From NCBI GenBank assembly GCA_030452125.1, contig JAKDMV010000019.1, forward strand, positions 1-36,813: a stretch of 36,813 bases of DNA. The letters are read 5' to 3'. The notes under the pieces are model-generated. The model made no database searches. It saw nothing but the letters and a program-made list of their open reading frames with translations, and was not told where the DNA came from. A program made the translations under genes and the position numbers. The DNA is from Micrococcaceae bacterium. Its GTDB lineage: Bacteria; Actinomycetota; Actinomycetes; Actinomycetales; Micrococcaceae. This document shows, piece by piece, positions 1-12,232 of the stretch (positions are counted from its first letter, which is position 1; each line of letters starts with the position of its first letter).

Positions 1-199
1 TCTCCGGGCACCAGGAACCCCCGCCCCGGCCGCCGGCAGATAATCGTGAGACATATCTACCAGTCGACAAGTCCACCTTGATTGCTGGTTCCGGGCTGCT
101 CCCCCAGAGGCGACCGCCTCGGCACGCCGCCCGGGGCCGGTGTCCACCAGTTCGACCGGGGGGACCCAGGCGTGCTTCCCGTCCCAGTCAGAGGATGAC
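1..199. other. Non-coding contig edge downstream of rpoC; no gene recognised
   Basis: No convincing gene is visible on either strand. The only open frame reaching into it is arginine/proline-rich, lacks a ribosome-binding site and runs into the rpoC terminator and the rpoC 3' end on the opposite strand. A short inverted repeat lies near 111-124, too small to interpret. Confidence 0.5.
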
Positions 200-233
200 A
201 ATGGCCGGCATCCCGCGAGGGATGCCGGCCATT
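200..233 (-). terminator. Intrinsic-type terminator hairpin after rpoC
   Basis: A perfect 15-bp inverted repeat (200-214 with 219-233) encloses a four-base loop. It begins 26 bases beyond the rpoC stop codon. The sequence that follows on the minus strand is not U-rich, so it may work without a U-tract, as is often reported for actinobacterial hairpins, or act as an RNA 3' end stabiliser. Confidence 0.75.
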
Positions 234-259
234 GGGCGGATCAAACGATCAGCTGGTGA

Positions 260-4150
<3,891 letters not shown>

Positions 4151-4241
4151 ATGGTCCCTGTCTCTCTCTTGTTCTGAAGAAGTCTAATGTTCTGCGGCGG
4201 GCACCAGGCCCGCTGGGGTGGGGAAAAGGAACGTGTACGAC

Positions 4242-4275
4242 GGCGGACGCCCGGCAGGGGTGCCGGGCCTCCGCC
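4242..4275 (-). promoter_or_regulatory. Hairpin in the rpoB-rpoC intergenic region
   Basis: A 15-bp inverted repeat with one mismatch (4242-4256 with 4261-4275) and a four-base loop starts seven bases after the rpoB stop. On the transcript it is followed by a pyrimidine-rich stretch but no clean U-tract. It could be a partial terminator, an RNase processing site or a stabiliser that sets the rpoB to rpoC ratio. The structure is seen; the function is inferred. Confidence 0.5.
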
Positions 4276-4282
4276 CGCCGTG

Positions 4283-7200
4283 CTATACCTCGTCGACGGA
4301 GCTTGGCTCGGCCCGGGAAAGGTCGATGCCCAGCTCTTCCGCAGCCCGGAACACTTCTTCGTCCGAGTCCCGCATCTCAATGGGATTGCCATCGGTGGAG
4401 AGGACCTCCACGTTGAGGCAGAGTGACTGCATTTCCTTGATGAGCACCTTGAAGGACTCCGGAACACCCGGTTCCGGGATGTTCTCGCCCTTCACGATGG
4501 CCTCGTAGACCTTCACGCGGCCATGGATGTCATCGGATTTGATGGTCAGCAGTTCCTGCAGCGTGTACGCCGCGCCGTAGGCCTCGAGGGCCCAGACTTC
4601 CATCTCACCGAAGCGCTGGCCACCGAACTGCGCCTTACCACCCAGCGGCTGCTGCGTGATCATGGAGTACGGTCCGGTCGAACGGGCGTGGATCTTGTCG
4701 TCGACCAGGTGGTGCAGCTTCAGGATGTACATGTAGCCCACGGACACCTGGTCCGGGAAGGGCTGTCCGGAACGGCCATCGAACAGATGGGCCTTGCCGG
4801 AGTTGCCGATCAGGCGATTGCCGTCCCGGGTGGCGTTGGTGTGATCCAGCAATCCGCGGATCTCGTCCTCCTCGGCACCGTCGAACACCGGGGTGGCGAC
4901 GGTCGTGGGACCGGATTCACGGGGCAGGTTGGGCAGTTCCTTCACCCAGTCCGGTTCGCCCTCGATCTTCCAGCCTTGCTTCGCGGCCCAGCCGAGGTGG
5001 ATTTCCAACACCTGTCCGACGTTCATGCGGCCGGGGACACCCAACGGGTTCAAGACGATGTCGACCGGGGTGCCGTCCTCCATGAACGGCATGTCCTCGA
5101 CCGGCAGGATCTTGGAGATGACGCCCTTGTTGCCGTGGCGTCCGGCCAGCTTGTCACCGTCGGCGATCTTGCGCTTCTGGGCCACGTAGACGCGGACCAG
5201 CTGGTTCACGCCCGGGGGCAGCTCGTCGTCGTTGTCGCGTTCGAAGATCCGGACACCGATGACGGTGCCTGATTCACCGTGGGGAACCTTCAGGGAGGTG
5301 TCACGCACTTCGCGGGACTTCTCGCCGAAGATGGCCCGCAGCAAACGCTCCTCCGGGGTCAGTTCCGTTTCGCCCTTGGGGGTGACACGGCCGACCAGGA
5401 TGTCGCCGGCCTCGACCTCGGCACCGATGTGGATGATGCCGCGTTCGTCGAGCTGGCCCAGGATCTCCTCGGAGACGTTCGGGATATCGCGCGTGACTTC
5501 CTCGGCACCAAGCTTGGTGTCGCGGGCATCGACCTCGTGCTCCTCGATGTGGATGGAGGTCATCACGTCTTCGGAAACCATGCGCTGGGACATGATGATG
5601 GCGTCCTCGAAGTTATGTCCTTCCCAGGACATGAAGGCCACCAGCAGGTTCTTGCCCAAGGCCAGCTCACCGTTGTCGGTGGACGGCCCGTCGGCAATGA
5701 TCGACTGGTATTCCAGACGCTCACCCTCGGAGACCCGCACCCGCTGGTTGTAGGCGTTGCCGTGGTTTGACCGGGCGAACTTCATGATCGGGTAGGCCGA
5801 GTCGGTGCCGTCGTCGTTCATGACGGTGACCAGATCCGCGGACACCTCGGTGACCACACCCGGCTTGGCAGCGGTGATGGAGTCGCCGGCGTCGACCGCC
5901 ACGTACTTCTCCATGCCGGTACCGACCAACGGGGCTTCCGAAGCCAGCAGCGGCACGGCCTGGCGCTGCATGTTCGCGCCCATGAGGGCACGGTTGGCGT
6001 CGTCGTGCTCCAGGAACGGGATCAGCGCGGTGGCCGCGGAGACCATCTGGCGCGGAGAAACGTCCATGTAGTCGATTTCGGCCGGCTCCACGAGCACGGG
6101 CTCGCCGCCGCCGCCACGCTCACGGCAGAGGACCAGGTCCTCGGCGAAGCGCAGGTCATCGGTCATCGGGGCATTCGCCTGCGCGATGATGCTTTCGAGT
6201 TCCTCGTCGGCGGTCAGGTAGTCGACCTGATCGGTGACCTGGCCGTTGACGACCTTGCGGTACGGGGACTCGATGAAACCGAAGTTGTTGATGCGGGCGT
6301 ACGTCGCCAGCGAACCGATGAGGCCGATGTTCGGGCCTTCAGGGGTTTCGATGGGGCACATGCGGCCGTAGTGCGAGGGGTGGACGTCACGGACTTCCAT
6401 GCCGGCACGGTCACGGGACAGACCACCCGGGCCCAGCGCGGACAGGCGACGCTTGTGCGTCAGTCCGGCGAGCGGGTTGTTCTGGTCCATGAACTGCGAG
6501 AGCTGGGAGGTTCCGAAGAACTCCTTGATCGCTGCGACCACGGGCCGGATGTTGATCAGCGTCTGCGGCGTGATGGCCTCGACGTCCTGCGTGGTCATCC
6601 GTTCACGGACGACGCGCTCCATGCGGGAGAGCCCGGTGCGGACCTGGTTCTCGATGAGCTCACCGACGGCGCGGATACGACGGTTGCCGAAGTGGTCGAT
6701 GTCATCGACCTCGACGCGGACGTCGACGTTGGCACCCTTGCGAACGCCCGGGACGGTCGCTTCACCGGCGTGCAGCGCAACGAGGAACTTGATCATCGCG
6801 ACGATGTCATCGTTGTTCAGCACCGATGCGTCGGGGGCGTCCAGCGGGGTCTCGACTCCGAGCTTGTGGTTGATCTTGTAGCGGCCGACCTTGGCCAGAT
6901 CGTAGCGCTTGGAGTTGAAGTAGAGGTTGTCGAGCAGCGCTTCGGCGGCATCGACCGTCGGCGGCTCGCCCGGGCGCAGCTTGCGGTAGATGTCCAGCAG
7001 CGCCTCCTCCTTGGTTTCCGTCGCGTCCTTCTCCAGGGTCGTGCGGATGGAGTCGTACTGGCCGAACTCCTCGAGGATGCGCCCTTCGGTCCAGCCGAGG
7101 GCCTTGAGCAGCACGGTCACGGACTGCTTGCGCTTGCGGTCCAGCCGGACGCCGACCTGGTCGCGCTTGTCGATTTCGAGCTCGAACCAGGCACCACGGG

Positions 7201-7789
7201 ACGGGATGATCTTCGCCGTGAAGATGTCCTTGTCACTGGTCTTGTCCGGGGTGCGCTCGAAGTAGGCGCCCGGGGAACGAACCAGCTGGGAGACCACGAC
7301 ACGCTCGGTGCCGTTGATGATGAAGGTGCCCTTGCCGGTCATCAGCGGGAAGTCGCCCATGAACACGGTCTGCTGCTTGATCTCACCCGTGTTGTTGTTC
7401 ATGAACTCGGCCTTGACGTACAGCGGCGCGGCGAACGTGGCATCGCGGTCCTTGCACTCGGCTTCGGTGTACTTCGGGTCCGCGAACTCCGGCTCCGAGA
7501 AACTCAGGGACATGGTGCCCTGGAAGTCCTCGATCGGGGAGATTTCTTCGAAGATCTCTGCCAGGCCCGACGTGTCGGCGACACTGGTGATGCCTTCGGC
7601 ACGCGCCGTCTCCAGACGGGTCTTCCAGTTGTCGTTGCCGACGAGCCAATCAAAGCTCTCCACCTGCAATGCCAGCAGGTTCGGCACATCCAGTGGTTCG
7701 TGGATCTTTGCGAATGAAATTCGGCCGGCCGCTTCCGCGGTACGGGCCGAACTAGCGGTTTGATGATTTGAGGTGCTCGAGGCGACCAA
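4283..7789 (-). CDS. rpoB: DNA-directed RNA polymerase subunit beta
   Basis: The beta subunit of RNA polymerase, 1168 residues from the start chosen here. I choose the TTG at 7787-7789, giving an N-terminus starting MVASSTSN as in Arthrobacter-type RpoB. An AAGGA ribosome-binding site lies six bases upstream. The in-frame GTG at 7804 would put the start codon next to that site and add five residues. With the TTG start, the rifampicin-resistance region reads D435, H445, S450, matching Mycobacterium tuberculosis numbering, and all three carry the drug-sensitive residue. Conserved motifs include [11 protein letters not shown] and the C-terminal block around [22 protein letters not shown]. rpoC follows on the same strand. 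The gene identity is certain; the start is likely. Confidence 0.98.
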   Translation of the reverse strand: MVASSTSNHQTASSARTAEAAGRISFAKIHEPLDVPNLLALQVESFDWLVGNDNWKTRLETARAEGITSVADTSGLAEIFEEISPIEDFQGTMSLSFSEPEFADPKYTEAECKDRDATFAAPLYVKAEFMNNNTGEIKQQTVFMGDFPLMTGKGTFIINGTERVVVSQLVRSPGAYFERTPDKTSDKDIFTAKIIPSRGAWFELEIDKRDQVGVRLDRKRKQSVTVLLKALGWTEGRILEEFGQYDSIRTTLEKDATETKEEALLDIYRKLRPGEPPTVDAAEALLDNLYFNSKRYDLAKVGRYKINHKLGVETPLDAPDASVLNNDDIVAMIKFLVALHAGEATVPGVRKGANVDVRVEVDDIDHFGNRRIRAVGELIENQVRTGLSRMERVVRERMTTQDVEAITPQTLINIRPVVAAIKEFFGTSQLSQFMDQNNPLAGLTHKRRLSALGPGGLSRDRAGMEVRDVHPSHYGRMCPIETPEGPNIGLIGSLATYARINNFGFIESPYRKVVNGQVTDQVDYLTADEELESIIAQANAPMTDDLRFAEDLVLCRERGGGGEPVLVEPAEIDYMDVSPRQMVSAATALIPFLEHDDANRALMGANMQRQAVPLLASEAPLVGTGMEKYVAVDAGDSITAAKPGVVTEVSADLVTVMNDDGTDSAYPIMKFARSNHGNAYNQRVRVSEGERLEYQSIIADGPSTDNGELALGKNLLVAFMSWEGHNFEDAIIMSQRMVSEDVMTSIHIEEHEVDARDTKLGAEEVTRDIPNVSEEILGQLDERGIIHIGAEVEAGDILVGRVTPKGETELTPEERLLRAIFGEKSREVRDTSLKVPHGESGTVIGVRIFERDNDDELPPGVNQLVRVYVAQKRKIADGDKLAGRHGNKGVISKILPVEDMPFMEDGTPVDIVLNPLGVPGRMNVGQVLEIHLGWAAKQGWKIEGEPDWVKELPNLPRESGPTTVATPVFDGAEEDEIRGLLDHTNATRDGNRLIGNSGKAHLFDGRSGQPFPDQVSVGYMYILKLHHLVDDKIHARSTGPYSMITQQPLGGKAQFGGQRFGEMEVWALEAYGAAYTLQELLTIKSDDIHGRVKVYEAIVKGENIPEPGVPESFKVLIKEMQSLCLNVEVLSTDGNPIEMRDSDEEVFRAAEELGIDLSRAEPSSVDEV

Positions 7790-7951
7790 GAGGGATCCTT
7801 CCACAGACCGTCAGGTTTCCGGCGCCAACCCCGCCCGGGATGAGGAACCCGGAACACCACCGAACATCGGGCCCACCGCTATATGAAGGCCGATTGGAAA
7901 GAGGGAAGACGCAAAGATCCACAGTACACGCCCACGGAGAATCTGTCTACC

Positions 7952-7998
7952 ATACTAGATGCGCGGAGAAAATGCCCGTAGGCGGGAAAAAAATTTCC
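7952..7998 (-). promoter_or_regulatory. Candidate rpoBC promoter with A/T-rich UP-like element
   Basis: On the minus strand a TAGTAT box (7952-7957) fits the actinobacterial -10 pattern TAnnnT. No good -35 is seen. A run of A and T (7985-7998) begins 27 bases upstream of the box, placing it at about -40 to -54, the position of an UP element contacted by the alpha subunit. Such an A/T run is unusual in this GC-rich window. Promoter function is inferred. Confidence 0.4.
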
Positions 7999-8054
7999 CT
8001 TCCCCCGCCACCGACGTTCGAGCCCTCCGGCCCCGTGGACCGGCACGGCCCGCT

Positions 8055-8083
8055 TTGGTCTTTATGCTCCACGTCACGATAAT
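8055..8083 (+). promoter_or_regulatory. Promoter of the thiolase gene
   Basis: TTGGTC at 8055-8060 and GATAAT at 8078-8083 are separated by exactly 17 bases. The -10 matches the consensus at five of six positions. Transcription would begin near 8090, giving a leader of about 33 bases before the ATG at 8123. Confidence 0.55.
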
Positions 8084-8122
8084 TGAACATGAAGTAGTCC
8101 CCCAGCGAAAGCGAGCACCACC

Positions 8123-9316
8123 ATGTCCGATCCCCGTGAGGCCGTCCTCGTTTCAGGAGCACGGACCCCCTTTGCCCGGCTCAAGGGCCAGCTTGCGGGC
8201 TTCACTGCCGTGGAGCTTGGTGCCGCCGCCATCACCGGAGCCCTGGAGAAGGCCGGCGTCCCGGCCGCCGATGTGCAGTCGGTGATCATGGGACATGTCG
8301 TCCAGGCCGGCTGTGGACAGAACCCTGCGCGCCAGTCCTCGATCAAGGCGGGTATCGGCTGGGATGTTCCGACCGTGACCATCAACAAGGTCTGCCTTTC
8401 GGGCCTGGCCGCCATCACCGATGCCGCCCGCCTGGTGCGTCTGGGCGAAGCCGACGTCGTCATCGCCGGCGGGCAGGAATCGATGACCAATGCCCCGCAC
8501 ATCCTGCCGGGCAGCCGCAAGGGATGGAATTACGGCAGTTTCACAGCCATCGACTCCGTCGACCACGACGGCCTGACCGATGCCTTCGACGGGCAGTCCA
8601 TGGGGGTGAGTACCGAAACCAGGAACGGCGAACTCGGGATCGACCGCGCCTCACAGGACGAGGTCGCTGCCGCCTCACACACCCGGGCGGCAGCGGCACG
8701 CGAGGCCGGGGTCTTCGATGAGGAGATCCTGTCGCTCTCCGTACCGCAGCGCAAGGGCGATCCACTGACGGTCGATGCCGATGAGGGAATTCGCCCGGAC
8801 ACCACGGCCCAGAAGCTCGGGGGCCTGCGCTCCGCGTTCGCGAAGGAGGGCACCATCACCGCAGGGAACTCCTCCCCGCTCTCCGACGGGGCCGCGGCCG
8901 TCGTCGTGACTTCGCGCGAATACGCCCAAAGCCACGGGCTGCAGGTCCTGGCGGTCATCGGCGCGCCGGGGCAGGTGGCAGGTCCCGACACCTCACTGCA
9001 TTCGCAGCCGTCGAATGCCATCAAGTCCGCACTGGGCACGGCAGGCTGGGCGGTATCGGATCTGGACTTCATTGAAATCAACGAGGCCTTCGGTTCGGTC
9101 GCCTGCCAGTCGCTGAAGGACCTGGACTACCCCTTGGAGAAGACCAACCTCCACGGTGGCGCCATCGCCCTGGGCCATCCCATCGGCGCTTCGGGGGCCC
9201 GTCTGGCCTTGCATGCGGCCCTGGAGCTGCAACGTCGGGGCTCCGGCAAGGCTGCGGTCAGCCTCTGTGGCGGCGGGGGCCAGGGCGAGGCCCTCCTGCT
9301 CTTCCGCGAGGGCTGA
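8123..9316 (+). CDS. Acetyl-CoA C-acetyltransferase (thiolase)
   Basis: A 397-residue thiolase that condenses two acetyl-CoA or cleaves beta-ketoacyl-CoA. The nucleophilic cysteine is C91 (NKVCLSG). The NEAFG motif is at 320-324, the catalytic histidine is H352 (GHPIGASG), and the acid/base cysteine is C382 (CGGGGQG). The length is typical of the biosynthetic/acetoacetyl-CoA type (AtoB/PhaA-like), which favours acetyl-CoA acetyltransferase over a long-chain 3-ketoacyl-CoA thiolase; substrate length cannot be fixed from sequence. It stands alone, divergent from rpoB, with its own promoter and a downstream hairpin, so it is probably a single-gene transcript. The ATG has only a weak ribosome-binding site. 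Confidence 0.93.
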   Translation: MSDPREAVLVSGARTPFARLKGQLAGFTAVELGAAAITGALEKAGVPAADVQSVIMGHVVQAGCGQNPARQSSIKAGIGWDVPTVTINKVCLSGLAAITDAARLVRLGEADVVIAGGQESMTNAPHILPGSRKGWNYGSFTAIDSVDHDGLTDAFDGQSMGVSTETRNGELGIDRASQDEVAAASHTRAAAAREAGVFDEEILSLSVPQRKGDPLTVDADEGIRPDTTAQKLGGLRSAFAKEGTITAGNSSPLSDGAAAVVVTSREYAQSHGLQVLAVIGAPGQVAGPDTSLHSQPSNAIKSALGTAGWAVSDLDFIEINEAFGSVACQSLKDLDYPLEKTNLHGGAIALGHPIGASGARLALHAALELQRRGSGKAAVSLCGGGGQGEALLLFREG

Positions 9317-9350
9317 TCCGGCAGGGGCACCGCCCGAACGAGGCGGAAGT

Positions 9351-9383
9351 GAGCGGTCCGCGGCTGGTTGCCGCGGGCCGCTC
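9351..9383 (+). terminator. Terminator hairpin after the thiolase gene
   Basis: A 14-bp inverted repeat with a single G-T wobble (9351-9364 with 9370-9383) has a five-base loop and is followed by CTTGGTTT. It lies 34 bases after the thiolase stop, in the gap between two convergent genes. Confidence 0.65.
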
Positions 9384-9450
9384 CTTGGTTTCCGCCCACT
9401 GCCCCGACGTGGCCCGCCGCCGGCCGGATCATGGCGCACGGCCCCGGCGG

Positions 9451-10746
9451 CTAGAGTCCCCGGGTGATGCCTCCCTGGTTATGGGGAACCGCCCGGGCGG
9501 CCGGCCGCCTGCGGTCATCGACTCGACTGACGCGTTCGGCGAACCCGCGGCCCCTCCGCCCTAGGGAGGTCAAGGTATCGACCCCGCTGGTGACCGCCCG
9601 ACCGAGGCGGCGGCCCAGGGTCTGCTCGACGAAGCGGTAGACCAGGTAGGCGCCGGCCGCGGCGGCGCCGATGGCGATCATCAGCACCACGGGCCGGGGC
9701 AGGTGGCCGCTGAGCTGGTCGATGATCCACCACCCCCAGATCTCATGGAGGAGGTAGATCGGATAGGTCAGCGCCCCGGCCAACGCAAGGCCCGGAAGGT
9801 TGACCCTGCTCAAGGGCGTGAGGGTCAGCAAGGCAATCACGACGAAGATTCCGACGACAATGCCCCAATAGGCCTGTTCCGGGATGGCGTAACCGACCAG
9901 GCTGGTGGCTTCCTCGGTCCCCTTCTTCCCGGTCCATGCAGCGGCCTGGACCACGTTCAGCCCCAGGGCCGCCCACCGCCACGGGGTATGCCCGAAACGG
10001 TAGATCAGGAACAGGCAGATGCCGCCGGCGAAGAGGGCAGCGTGTTCGGGGATCAGTGCCTGCCGGACGAAGTTGCTGGGAATCAGTGGCGCCAAAAACC
10101 CGAGTAGCGGCCAGACGACGGCGAAGGCCAGGATCCGCCGGCAGGTCACCCACCCCAGCATCATCAATAGCAGGACCAGCCCATAGAAGCGCATCTCGGC
10201 CCAGAGCGTCCAATAGACGCCGTCGACGTAGGGGACGTTGAAGCCGCGCTGCATCATCGTCAGGTTCACGGCCCAGTCGGAGAACGTCAGTCGCTTGCCC
10301 ATCACGGGCCAGATGAAGAAGATCAACACCCCGGTGGCAAGCACGGCCACCCAGTAGGCAGGAAAGAGCCGGCCGACGCGTGAACCGATGAATTGTGCCG
10401 GTCGCTTGCCGTAGGCGGAGAGCAGGATGACGAAACCGCTGATGACGAAGAACAGCTGGACGCCCATGTTCCCGAACACCGTGAGGCGGGACAGGTATGG
10501 CCAGGCGGCTTTGGCCGGTTCGACGCCCCAGTACCCGTGGTGCCATGCGGTGTAGTGGTAGAGGATGACCCCCACCGCGGCAACCAGGCGCAACCCGTCC
10601 AGCAGGGCCATGCGCCCTTTTCCGCGCGGAGGGCGGGATGGGGTGGCCGTGGAAGCGGAGGTCCCGGACGCCGTGGTGTCCGTCCCCGCAGGGGCAGGCT
10701 GCTGGAGTGTCGTCGTGCCGTGTTCCATGCCATGCACTCCCGTCAT
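9451..10746 (-). CDS. Membrane acyltransferase, OafA/YrhL family (acyltransferase 3)
   Basis: A 431-residue polytopic membrane protein of the acyltransferase-3 family, which moves acyl groups onto cell-surface sugars or other acceptors. After about 45 hydrophilic, Thr/Ser/Pro-rich residues comes the hallmark LDGLR (49-53) with the conserved H64 (LYHYT), then FFVISGF, an RVGRLFPAYW segment, YWTLWAEMRFYG and a late YPIYLLHE segment. About ten hydrophobic segments are visible. The acceptor is unknown. A second ATG at 10728 has a GGGAG ribosome-binding site eight bases upstream and may be the true start. The gene lies downstream of the rplL terminator on the same strand, so it probably uses its own promoter, beside a CRP-type palindrome at 10813-10828. 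Confidence 0.88.
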   Translation of the reverse strand: MTGVHGMEHGTTTLQQPAPAGTDTTASGTSASTATPSRPPRGKGRMALLDGLRLVAAVGVILYHYTAWHHGYWGVEPAKAAWPYLSRLTVFGNMGVQLFFVISGFVILLSAYGKRPAQFIGSRVGRLFPAYWVAVLATGVLIFFIWPVMGKRLTFSDWAVNLTMMQRGFNVPYVDGVYWTLWAEMRFYGLVLLLMMLGWVTCRRILAFAVVWPLLGFLAPLIPSNFVRQALIPEHAALFAGGICLFLIYRFGHTPWRWAALGLNVVQAAAWTGKKGTEEATSLVGYAIPEQAYWGIVVGIFVVIALLTLTPLSRVNLPGLALAGALTYPIYLLHEIWGWWIIDQLSGHLPRPVVLMIAIGAAAAGAYLVYRFVEQTLGRRLGRAVTSGVDTLTSLGRRGRGFAERVSRVDDRRRPAARAVPHNQGGITRGL

Positions 10747-10778
10747 CGCTTGCCTGCGTTATCAAGTCGTTACCTGAC

Positions 10779-10809
10779 ACGCTAGCAAAGCGAGGACTTT
10801 CGCATTCAA
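10779..10809 (-). promoter_or_regulatory. Candidate promoter of the membrane acyltransferase
   Basis: On the minus strand, TTGAAT (10804-10809) and TAGCGT (10779-10784) are 19 bases apart. The spacing is slightly long, so confidence is modest. Transcription would start near 10772. Confidence 0.35.
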
Positions 10810-10812
10810 GAA

Positions 10813-10828
10813 TGTGATCGGCATCACA
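10813..10828. promoter_or_regulatory. Perfect CRP/GlxR-type operator
   Basis: TGTGA, six bases, TCACA: an exact match to the binding consensus of cAMP receptor proteins, including actinobacterial Crp/GlxR. It lies four bases upstream of the candidate -35 box of the acyltransferase, centred about 48 bases before the predicted transcription start. Binding is inferred. Confidence 0.6.
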
Positions 10829-10859
10829 GTGGTGGCCCGTCGTGCCCACCGGTTAAACA

Positions 10860-10898
10860 GCGCGGCCCCGCCCACCTGATCGGTGGACGGGGCCGCGC
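10860..10898 (-). terminator. Terminator of the rplJ-rplL transcript
   Basis: A 17-bp inverted repeat with one wobble (10860-10876 with 10882-10898) and a five-base loop starts 17 bases past the rplL stop. On the minus strand it is followed by TGTTTAACC, a short T-rich stretch. Confidence 0.8.
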
Positions 10899-10914
10899 CC
10901 GTGTTGCCTGTCTG

Positions 10915-11289
10915 CTACTTGAGCGTGACGGCAGCGCCGGCGGCCTCGAGGGCCTCCTTGGCCTTGTCGGCAACATCCTTGGATGCGCCTTCCAGGACGG
11001 CCTTCGGGGCGCCGTCGACGAGGTCCTTGGCTTCCTTCAGACCCAGTGAGGTCAGTGCGCGGACCTCCTTGATGACTGCGATCTTCTTGTCGCCGGGGCC
11101 TTCGAGGATGACGTCGAATTCGGTCTGCTCCTCGGCAGCCTCTTCGGCACCGCCGGCCGGACCGGCAACGGCAACGGCCGCGGCGGTGACGTCGAAGGTC
11201 TCTTCGAAGGTCTTAACGAACTCGGAGAGCTCGACGATGGTCATTTCCTTGAAGGCCTCAAGGAGCTCTTCAGTGCTGAGCTTCGCCAT
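10915..11289 (-). CDS. rplL: 50S ribosomal protein L7/L12
   Basis: The stalk protein that recruits translation factors to the ribosome, 124 residues. The N-terminal dimerisation helix region ([13 protein letters not shown]) is followed by an Ala/Gly/Glu hinge around 38-52 and the compact C-terminal domain with the [18 protein letters not shown] segment that binds factors. I choose the ATG at 11289, with an AAAGGA ribosome-binding site nine bases upstream; a 14-residue in-frame extension does not resemble L7/L12. The gene follows rplJ by 68 bases in the same transcript and ends at a strong hairpin. Confidence 0.98.
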   Translation of the reverse strand: MAKLSTEELLEAFKEMTIVELSEFVKTFEETFDVTAAAVAVAGPAGGAEEAAEEQTEFDVILEGPGDKKIAVIKEVRALTSLGLKEAKDLVDGAPKAVLEGASKDVADKAKEALEAAGAAVTLK

Positions 11290-11357
11290 GATGTGGCGTC
11301 CTTTCAGTGGGGCGGCACGCTGGGGTGCCACGAGATTTTCGGTGGTTTGAAGGGCCC

Positions 11358-11924
11358 TTAGGCTTCTTCGGTGGCAGCGTCGGCAGCAGGTGCTTCCTCG
11401 GCCTCGGCGGCAGGAGCTTCGGCCGGAGCCGAGGCTGCACCACCTTCTTCATGCTTGGCGCGCAGGGCGTCGATGGTGCGGACTGCGGCCGAAGCCGGCG
11501 CCTGCAGGACACCGGCGATGCGGGCCAGCTGGTGTTCGCGGGACTGGAGCGCACCGAATGCGACCACCTGGGCCGCGTCCATGGACGCACCTTCGAAGTA
11601 GCCGGACTTGACGACCAGCTTCTCGTTGGACTTCGCGAAATCCGTCAGACTCTTGGTCGCGGCCACTGCATCGCCCTTGATGAAGGCGATGGCGGTCGGG
11701 CCGGCAAGCTGGCCATCGAACGAATCGATGCCTGCTTCCTTGGCTGCGATGCCCGTCAGGGTGTTCTTCACAACCGAGAACTTGGTGTCTTCACCAAGCG
11801 CACGGCGCAACTCCTGGAGCTGTGCAACGCTGAGCCCACGGTATTCGGTCAGGACAGCGGCACTCGACTCCTTGAAGTCGTTGATGATTTCCTGAACAGC
11901 TGAAATCTTGATTTGCGTTGCCAT
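11358..11924 (-). CDS. rplJ: 50S ribosomal protein L10
   Basis: L10 anchors the L7/L12 dimers at the ribosomal stalk base on 23S rRNA and represses its own mRNA in many bacteria. The protein has 188 residues: the conserved N-terminal RNA-binding domain ([28 protein letters not shown]), a helix that docks L7/L12 and an Ala/Glu/Pro-rich tail typical of Actinobacteria. The ATG follows a strong GGAAGGAGG site by three bases. It is the first gene of the rplJL transcript and is preceded by a 224-base leader with an attenuator hairpin. Confidence 0.98.
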   Translation of the reverse strand: MATQIKISAVQEIINDFKESSAAVLTEYRGLSVAQLQELRRALGEDTKFSVVKNTLTGIAAKEAGIDSFDGQLAGPTAIAFIKGDAVAATKSLTDFAKSNEKLVVKSGYFEGASMDAAQVVAFGALQSREHQLARIAGVLQAPASAAVRTIDALRAKHEEGGAASAPAEAPAAEAEEAPAADAATEEA

Positions 11925-11989
11925 AACCCTCCTTCCGGGGATTGTTTACGAGTCGGTCTGACCGGTCCACGAGCCCGGAAGGGCTGGCA

Positions 11990-12019
11990 TAAAAAACGCC
12001 CCGCGCAGATGCACGGGGC
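11990..12019 (-). terminator. Attenuator terminator in the rplJ leader
   Basis: GC-rich 10-base arms (11998-12007 with 12010-12019, one wobble) are followed on the transcript by a run of six T (11991-11996). This is the only textbook intrinsic terminator with a U-tract in the window. It lies about 65 bases before the rplJ start, so it must be read through for expression. Confidence 0.8.
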
Positions 12020-12148
12020 TTCAACTTCCTGACGACGGGTCGAGCGGGAAGGAAAGTCTTCGTTCACCTGCGTAGGCCGCCCATTAGCTGGGACTTTCGG
12101 ATGGTTTCCCATGCTGGCACGGGGCACCACCGACCGACGGTCTTTGGT
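11990..12148 (-). ncRNA. Ribosomal protein L10 leader (cis-regulatory RNA)
   Basis: The long rplJ leader matches the layout of L10 leaders that sense free L10-L12 complex. Reading the minus strand: a short hairpin ATGG-GAAA-CCAT near 12106-12117, a long-range pairing of GAAAGTC with GACTTTC about 40 bases later, then an intrinsic terminator at 11990-12019. The boundaries run from the predicted transcription start to the end of the T-tract. Family membership (RF00557-like) is inferred from position and structure and was not searched. Confidence 0.6.
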
Positions 12149-12154
12149 TCCCTT

Positions 12155-12184
12155 AGTTTATCCGCAGACGGGCCGCAGTTCCAA
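12155..12184 (-). promoter_or_regulatory. Promoter of the rplJ-rplL transcript
   Basis: TTGGAA (12179-12184) and TAAACT (12155-12160) on the minus strand are spaced by 18 bases. The predicted start near 12148 gives the L10 leader its 5' end. Confidence 0.6.
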
Positions 12185-12198
12185 ATCGACTCCGGGGA

Positions 12199-12220
12199 CG
12201 CCTTCGAGATCACGAAGGCG
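12199..12220 (-). terminator. Hairpin after the amino-acid permease gene
   Basis: A perfect 8-bp inverted repeat (12199-12206 with 12213-12220) with a six-base loop lies 13 bases after the permease stop and 15 bases before the rplJ -35 box. There is no U-tract. Confidence 0.5.
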
Positions 12221-12232
12221 CCCCCGGAGGGA

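Larger units (their letters stand above)
7790..8122. other. Divergent intergenic region between rpoB and the thiolase gene
   Basis: This 333-base stretch has no gene. It holds the rpoB leader (about 155 bases if the promoter suggested near 7952-7957 is right), the candidate rpoBC promoter with an adjacent A/T tract at 7985-7998, and the thiolase promoter at 8055-8083. A GGCGGG/CCCGCC inverted repeat flanks the A/T tract. Confidence 0.55.

Noticed and set aside
6005-7717. Long open frame (570 residues) antisense to rpoB
   Set aside because: The same mirror effect of high third-position GC; no ribosome-binding site or recognisable motif.
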